A DNA stretch of 64,000 nt from Fennellomyces sp. T-0311 (Eukaryota > Mucoromycota > Mucoromycetes > Mucorales > Lichtheimiaceae). The notes beneath the pieces were generated by a model, which did no database searches, had not been told where the DNA came from, and saw only the letters and a program-made list of their open reading frames with translations. The position numbers were made by a program, and so were the translations under genes. Location of the stretch: the NCBI GenBank assembly GCA_025266875.1, contig JALLLT010000026.1, forward strand, positions 124,001 to 188,000, written 5' to 3'. This document shows, in pieces, positions 58,101-64,000 of the stretch (positions within the stretch are counted from its first letter, which is position 1; each line of letters starts with the position of its first letter).

Positions 58101-59501
58101 GCACCTTCCAACTTGTCCAGATCTGGCGGTATAGGTGACACATGGACAGCCGTTTTTGCCTCTGGTCCGAAATCAAAACCAGGTACTAGAGCTTGGATAT
58201 CGAAAATTGTGTCGTCGACAACAGTACCGCACAGTCGGGCCATTCTTCCGCTGGCCATCATATCAGTCAAAACGGATACCCCGTTCGAAAGCTGTGCCAT
58301 ACACCGACCGACGCGCAATTTCTCGTTCTCCAATCAGTTCAAGAACCCGTCGTAGGCGATTTCCTCTCGTAAAATAGACCGCAATGAAAACGTCATAGCT
58401 TCTGTGAAAGTTACTGTTTCGCGTATTGAAATGTCTTTGTTTTTGACCGCTTGGCTACCTTCATCGTCGGTTTCTTGGTCATCTTTGTTATTGGCTTCTT
58501 GATCGCTATCCTGATAACCCATGACTTCGTCCCACGTACATGAGTCCAAGAAACCCTGTACCTCCTCATGCAGCCGATACCCTTCACTTTTGAAGTATTG
58601 AAATCGGTCGTAATCTTTATTACTTTTTATCAGGTCAGCGAACCAGTTAGGAGCCACGTCCATGGGATGCCGTTTTAGGATGGATGCTTGGATCTCGTCA
58701 TAGATGCGAGGAACATTTTTTCTTTTGTCGTGCTTGTCGTGCAGCTTTTCTAGCATCTTGACAGCTTTTTGCTTGCTTTCCGCTCCTTTAAATGTCTCTT
58801 CAATCTCTTGACGATGGAACCGCCTGACCCCGGCCTCAAACTCGCTGATGATCTGGTCTCGGGTAATACCTGTCCGAGACATTGTCACCTCTTCGTTGTC
58901 CACGTCATCCTCATCATGGCCTGTAATCGTGGCTACAGTATACGATGGTGGAGCTGGTGCGGGCGTTGGCTGACACTTTACCGTCTTCGGAGGCTTCAAA
59001 AGAAGTCGATTTGAGTATATCATTACTTTAAATGGTTAGTCAAAAGCCAACCTTGTACTCGAGCAAGTCGCAAAGTTGGAACCATTTGGTCTTCTCGCCA
59101 AGGTATGAGTCAGTATGCTGCAGCACACTAACAGTTGTCTTGCCAATTGGATTGATCACCTGCGCATGCTTTCTGGTGGAAAAGTAGAAAACACTCAGAC
59201 CCTTTTGATGAGCAATGGCTATGAGCAACATCAACCCTTTTGCTTTAGTTGGTGGCGCGGTTCGCAAGAAAATGGCATGATCAGAGTCACCGGAAAGCAG
59301 CCGTGTCAATGCCGTGGATTGGAGAATATCCATGCCGCTTCTTTTAAGGGCCTTGGTTGTTTTGCGCAGGTTCTCGGCACCGGGAACAAAGTTATGCAGA
59401 CCACTGAAGGCGTTCTCCAGCCGGTTGGCTGAGATGGGTGGTGCTTCGATCTGTACCTCTTCCGAATGACCAAAGATCTTCTGTACAAGCGTAGGATTCA
59501 T
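55170..59501 (-). CDS. Fanzor-like protein (eukaryotic TnpB homologue, RuvC nuclease fold)
   Basis: My model has six exons: 59501-59052, 58993-58060, 57999-57559, 57472-56835, 56742-56077 and 56021-55170, about 1326 codons. The last exon is clear-cut. It has RuvC-I IGIDPG (Asp about 1067), TNEYRSSKTCPEC (Glu about 1215) and a zinc ribbon C-x2-C-x23-C-x4-C. RuvC-III is FNRDGAASFNIA (Asp about 1265). This matches the TnpB/Fanzor C-terminus, whose members cut DNA guided by an omega RNA. Exon 5 is a lysine-rich region followed by coiled helices. The first 600 or so residues form an extension of unknown fold and could belong to a separate gene. Exon 2 contains an in-frame TGA at 58334-58336, which is either a nonsense mutation or lies in an unrecognised intron. 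The fourth intron (56743-56834) is the least certain. Confidence 0.8.
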
Positions 59502-59994
59502 AGTTGGAAAGAATGTGGTACAGCATGAAGCGCGAAACGCGAAAAAAAAAAAGAGAGTCGACGGAAGCACGCAATTGGGCGTGTATTTTATTTGGTACTT
59601 CCTTATTAAGTTAGGCTAACGTTGACATCCAAGCATTGTTACTTTCATTTGTAGTATCTATCATAATGGTCAACCCTATTGGCCATCGCTATTGTTTCAG
59701 TATGCGAACAAGGCACACGCTTCATGTATGGTATGCACAGATCAACTGTTTCTGCACACGAAATGCTATCGGCAACCAATGATATACATAGACGGTGCAA
59801 CCCACCAGCTTCCGTTTAAGTAGAATATCTCGCAGTAAAAAGCGTGACAGACACCCAGCCAGCCGTATCGACCAATCCCTAAAGGCTGTTTCAAACGCCG
59901 TTAGAACGCCCAAAAAGGGAATAATGGATGCCCTGCTGATGCTTTATTTTTATCTTTTACGCACAGAATAATCATCATCCGTACCGATATCATT

Positions 59995-61320
59995 TCACAG
60001 GTCGGGATGAATGCCTTCTTCAGATGCATCTTGCACGGAGTCAATGCGTAAAGTGAGACCAGCATAATACCGCCGAATTTGATTGGGATCTACAGCATAC
60101 GCGGAATGACCGGATAGCGACAAGTCAATATATCGCCTTTAGTGCTAGTTCAAAGGTATGGGCGGAGTGTGCTAAGAAAAAAAGCGCGTTGCTACCATGC
60201 AGCCGGATTTAATGCAACTTGGCAACGTCGCTCGGCCAATGAAAGCCCAAGGTCCACTGTATGTGTTCTCCATAGCATCGGGTCGCGCTGGAAACCAGCT
60301 TCGCGTAGGGATAACGTAGAGACACGTAACGAGGATCGTAAGAAAGCCCAAAAAACGCTTGTTTCAAATATAATGAACCGAGTCGACCAGAATGGGTGCT
60401 CTTGTCAGTGGACCACGATCTTTGTGTTGTGAGAGAGTCTTCCATTTTTGGATTAGCAGGCCAAGCAATATGATCTGATTGCTGCAGTCAATTTACAACC
60501 ATGCAACCGGATCCCGTTTGATTGCTGCAGCCGCAGCCCTCGTTCCTCATTGTTTCTTTCTCTTCGCATTCATTCTTTCAGCATCGCACGCACACACGTA
60601 CAAAGAGTAAAATGTCTCGAATGTCCGCGTAGAAACTACTTTCTTCTGTTGTAGACTGCCATGCCGAATGCCAACTCTACCGGTTTGCTGATCAAGACAC
60701 AGTTCCGATTCAGTGCGCGCGAGAAAGCGACCGTTTCCATCGGGATCACTGACTCTGAAGGCGCGCCAAAAGATTGACCCCTCTCTTCCCTGGCCCCTTA
60801 GCACAAAGCGCAGACGCTCAACGTTTATACCAGTCTGCCGATGCACAGATGACGCCGTCCTGTAAAACTTTACCTTTAGCTCTTCCCTGCATAATAGTAT
60901 ATATTGGGGGCGAAAGCCTCTTTTATATCGCAGGTTGAACTCAAGTAAGTGCTCCTGGATCCGCTCCCAGCTGTTCAGCAACCATCAAGAAGGAGATGTT
61001 GGCGCAAAACGGGCCTCGCAGCCGATGGATAGGGTGCTCGTCGTTTCGATGGGCAAAGCCTTCTTCGGGAGCTGGCGTGGCTTCAGTGGGTCTGCTGCAA
61101 GCTTACGTTAACCCTTCCTCTGGAATAACTGCCAAAATCTCAGTGTCGTAAGGCCTGGGGACCGTTCCAAGTACATGGTGGCAGGCGGCCATGTATGAAA
61201 TCCTGTGGGGAGTCAGGATGTGGTCGGAGATCGACGCAGCATCGCCTCCTCGTGGCGATCCCTGTAAACGCGATGCTTTTGATGGGTGATGGGCATCACG
61301 GCTAGGAGTGCTGCACGCTT
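59995..61320 (-). CDS. Uncharacterised spliced coding region, possibly degenerate
   Basis: Three stretches look coding and can be partly joined. One runs from about 61310 down to 61107 (MAACHHVLGTVPRPYDTEILA within it) and ends at a GTAAGC donor. A second from 60970 to about 60640 starts at a CAG acceptor in matching phase (WERIQEHLLEFNLRYKRGF, RLRFVLRGQGREGS). A third from 60136 to 59995 reads LSLSGHSAYAVDPNQIRRYY and ends in TGA. How the second and third connect is unclear. GC content is visibly higher than in the flanks. I do not recognise a family; it may be a host gene or part of a transposon next to the Fanzor-like gene. The N-terminus is not identified. Confidence 0.3.
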
Positions 61321-63146
61321 CTTTGTAAATGGTTAGATAGAGTTGTCTTTTTGCAACTTGTTGATCCGTTACGTAGAAACGTTAACATTAAAAGAAATTG
61401 AACAACCCATGATCCAGCTTTTTTAAGCACTCATCGTAACTTCAGGTGGATGTCAAGTACGACATTGACGTACACAGTATAATATGCAACGGATAGTGTC
61501 AATCACTCTGTTGCCACAGCAATCCATGTTGACCATATTTGTTGGGTGGCACAAATTAAGTTTGGACGCGTAACCAGAGCTTTTACTTTTACAATGACAA
61601 AGCGACGCCTGCAAACATCCCAACCTACCAATCCACAAAACGCTTCAATACCGAAGAAATTTCTTTTGACGATGGCCTGTTTGGAATCAACGTTGCAATC
61701 CATAACTTTGACTTTGGTGGTATTTCCGACCGAAATAATTCAGCAAGCAACGGTAATGCTTATATGCCAAGACTGCTCTAACCATGTTCACCTTTGAAAA
61801 GTGTCTCTATCGAACTTGTTGATGCGCTACCAGATGACTTTTTCGTACATTTCACCGAACTAATAGGCCACCGCACATTGTCAATTGTCTTGGATCAATC
61901 ATATGGAGGATTACAGCAACTTTTTGGGCTTATCTCCGTCAACGCAGACGCAAAGACACACTCTGAAGGAAATATGTATCCATTTTTGCACTGAAATAGC
62001 AGATCAGGATCTTAGCGTGCTTGTGGACAACAGCCAATGACCTGGTTAATCTCAACGACAAGGGCAAACACAGAGTCAGGGTACGGTGCAGTTGGCTACT
62101 TAGCGCAGAATGTAAGAGAGAAGTACTTACTTATAGTACACAGGTAAGTAAAAGTATTATATATATATATATATATAAATAGCAAGTCTGATCATCCGGG
62201 GCAAACCCATCCGCTACGTTTCATGTCACCACTTTCGTGCCCGTTTCCTGCGGCTCGTTAAGAGATGATAGACAGAAAAAGCACATAGATTGTTGGCAAG
62301 ATGCAGTGGCTCAATGCCCCAAACACTTCAAAAGTACACGTTAGAAACCCTAGTATGTGCGTTTGTTGATAACAATTTATCATACCAACGGAAACAACTA
62401 TATCAAAGAAAATATGAATCAACAAATGCAAGTTCCAGATCAGCATCACTGTCAAGGTGGCTGATGATACGGGCGCGGCCAATGTGATGGTGACAACAAA
62501 CGACAATGGCACGGGCACAGACAAGGTCAATTCCAGTGAAGTGGGAGAAATTACATGTCAAGTGAAGCCTGTGCTGTTGCAAAAGTATATGCTTTTATAT
62601 AAGCTTGAAATCGTGCAAAAAAATATGCAAGACACGTATCGAAAGCCTTTTCAATCATACTAAGAGGCAATGAATAATGTGGGATGCGGATGAAAACTCT
62701 GCTGATAATTTGCCTCTTGCTTTGGTCAGCCATATTTCACATGGAGACGTTCTGATGTTACCCATACACATGACCAAGAAGATACTTTAAGTGATGGCTT
62801 ATTATAATTATACAGAGATACTATCTGTTTGTTATTTGTAGCATAAGAACTCAATATTTTTTTATAATGGTCATGACGACATTGTCTTTCGTAATGGCAC
62901 TACATATCCGGAAGAATACCAGAACCAGATCGGAGTACATACGATGAAAGTACATTTGTCTTTTTTTTCAACTCGTACAATAATGTGTACAGTACGTATA
63001 GTTTTTAAATTAATAATCCCTCTAAGCAAAGATACATACATCTTTAATTAAAACAAAAAGGTACTGAATACTTGATTGTATACATATTTTCAATACTGAA
63101 ACAAAAGAATACATAGTACAGGTCCCAGCGGTTGGAAAAAAGATGC
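61321..63146. other. Intergenic, no gene recognised
   Basis: These 1826 AT-rich bases contain a TA microsatellite at about 62157-62178 and only short open frames (up to 83 codons). No supported gene. The right end holds the 3' flank of the aspartic protease gene. Confidence 0.45.
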
Positions 63147-64000
63147 TTAATTTCCACCCAATTCGTCGCTGCTCTGGGAGAAAATTGCAGGAGCAACACC
63201 AACTTGATACTGTGCCATATCGTAGACTGTATAGAACGAGCGCAACACCGTTTGTCCAAGGATGTATTGACCAAAGTAAAGGTTAACACTTGCGGATGCT
63301 GGTATTGGTGCCATACCAAAGAAGCATACGGTTGCGAGTTCGGGTATGTCAGCGTCATATGGTATAAGCAACTCACGAAGTGATACGGCCATAATGAGTG
63401 GATCACTTGTTGGTGACTGAAAGTCTGTAACAATAGCGAAGTCGATGGTGTAATTACTCGAAGCTAGCGCACAATCGATGGAGTACATCTCAAATTCCTC
63501 GTCATATAGCTCTTGGGCATCAATTCCAGTGATCGACTCGACAATCAGGTCGGTAACGTTTTTTGGACCGAATGTTAGTGTGGTTCCAGTGTCAAGAATA
63601 AACTTTTCCATAATATCAAAGTCCACATTGAGTCCAGTAGAGGTTTTGATGCCAGCACCGCCCACAGTCCAATATAAATATTCGTCCTGGTATTGTTCAG
63701 GGTCCTCGGTCGGTGGGATGGTGTAATTGACCACAGGTACATATGTCAACGAGCCAGTGTACTTTGATTTGTCGATACCACCAAGCACAATTTCTCCCGA
63801 GTATCCGTACTCGTAAGAACTGTTGAGATAAATGGAGAAAATTGGTTCAGGAATAACCTTGTTGTTCGCGAGATTGAACGCTAAAGGGACGTCCAATTCG
63901 TATCCACGCAATGCGTTCATAGCCGGGAAGCCAAAGCCAATAAAACCATAGGCTTTTTGGCTGACTTCATCGACCACACCAACAGTTTGGTTGAGAACAG
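63147..64000 (-). CDS. Pepsin-like aspartic protease, C-terminal part
   Basis: The frame is open from the right edge, so the N-terminal lobe, signal peptide and first catalytic aspartate are outside the window. The visible 284 residues begin with NQTVGVV and YGFIGFGFPAMNALRG, the end of the first lobe. They continue through IFSIYLNSSYEYGYSGEIVLGGIDKSKYTG and contain the second catalytic motif FILDTGTTLT. The closing region ILGQTVLRSFYTVYDMAQYQVGVAPA is typical of the family. Such enzymes are vacuolar or secreted acid endopeptidases. Possible N-glycosylation sites (NSS, NYT) fit secretion. No intron is seen in this part. Confidence 0.92.
   Translation of the reverse strand, partial: VLNQTVGVVDEVSQKAYGFIGFGFPAMNALRGYELDVPLAFNLANNKVIPEPIFSIYLNSSYEYGYSGEIVLGGIDKSKYTGSLTYVPVVNYTIPPTEDPEQYQDEYLYWTVGGAGIKTSTGLNVDFDIMEKFILDTGTTLTFGPKNVTDLIVESITGIDAQELYDEEFEMYSIDCALASSNYTIDFAIVTDFQSPTSDPLIMAVSLRELLIPYDADIPELATVCFFGMAPIPASASVNLYFGQYILGQTVLRSFYTVYDMAQYQVGVAPAIFSQSSDELGGN

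Noticed and set aside
1..64000. CRISPR arrays, rRNA genes, LTR retrotransposons or a biosynthetic gene cluster
   Set aside because: No regular spacer-repeat array, rRNA signature or long terminal direct repeat was seen. The oxidative enzymes lack any core synthase nearby, so they do not form a recognisable cluster.

Overview
The window is nuclear DNA of a filamentous fungus, most likely an early-diverging (Mucoromycota-type) lineage. Genes are densely interrupted by short introns (mostly 41-110 nt) with CTAAC-like branch points. The gene set is fungal: a Cdc25-type RasGEF, an MRN1/Nrd1 RNA-binding protein, Scs7-type fatty acid 2-hydroxylase, SWI/SNF ATPase, a GBD/FH3 protein and pepsin-like protease. 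Mariner, Mutator-like, LINE and Fanzor-type sequences lie between them. All gene models below were spliced by eye from the sequence; family names come from motif recognition, not from database searches.

Layout. 1-8 kb is core housekeeping: RasGEF (+, cut by the left edge), MRN1-like four-RRM protein (-), G3BP-like NTF2/RRM protein (-) and fatty acid 2-hydroxylase (+); the last two share a divergent promoter. 8-19 kb is an AT-rich accessory stretch with two paralogous Baeyer-Villiger-type flavin monooxygenases (+), an F-box gene (+) and a possible small gene (-), ending at ribosomal protein eL26/uL24. 21-24 kb holds a LINE remnant directly upstream of the dynein intermediate chain gene. 25.0-26.4 kb is a complete 1347-bp Tc1/mariner element with perfect 26-bp inverted repeats but a TGA in its transposase. 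26.7-33 kb has a disordered unknown protein (-), a second F-box paralogue (-) and a small membrane protein (+). 33.1-38.5 kb is a methionine aminopeptidase (-), whose upstream region has been split by a 3994-bp Mutator-like element encoding a predicted MULE transposase-SWIM-OTU protease fusion. 38.7-44.1 kb carries two TauD-type dioxygenase paralogues (-) whose promoters share conserved blocks. 46.5-53.9 kb is again housekeeping: SWI/SNF ATPase (+), a small RVxF-motif protein (+), a GBD/FH3 protein (+) and a short-chain dehydrogenase (-). 55.2-59.5 kb holds a multi-exon Fanzor-like (eukaryotic TnpB homologue) gene with RuvC motifs, a four-cysteine zinc ribbon and a very long N-terminal extension. 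60-61.3 kb is an unrecognised spliced coding region, and the right edge cuts a secreted aspartic protease.

Themes. Three families occur as dispersed paralogue pairs (monooxygenases, F-box proteins, TauD dioxygenases), and their intron differences record intron gain or sliding, micro-exons and GC-AG introns. Oxidative catabolism (monooxygenases, TauD dioxygenases, short-chain dehydrogenase) is over-represented in the accessory parts. The most notable systems are the Fanzor-like RNA-guided-nuclease homologue and the Mutator element carrying an OTU cysteine protease domain.
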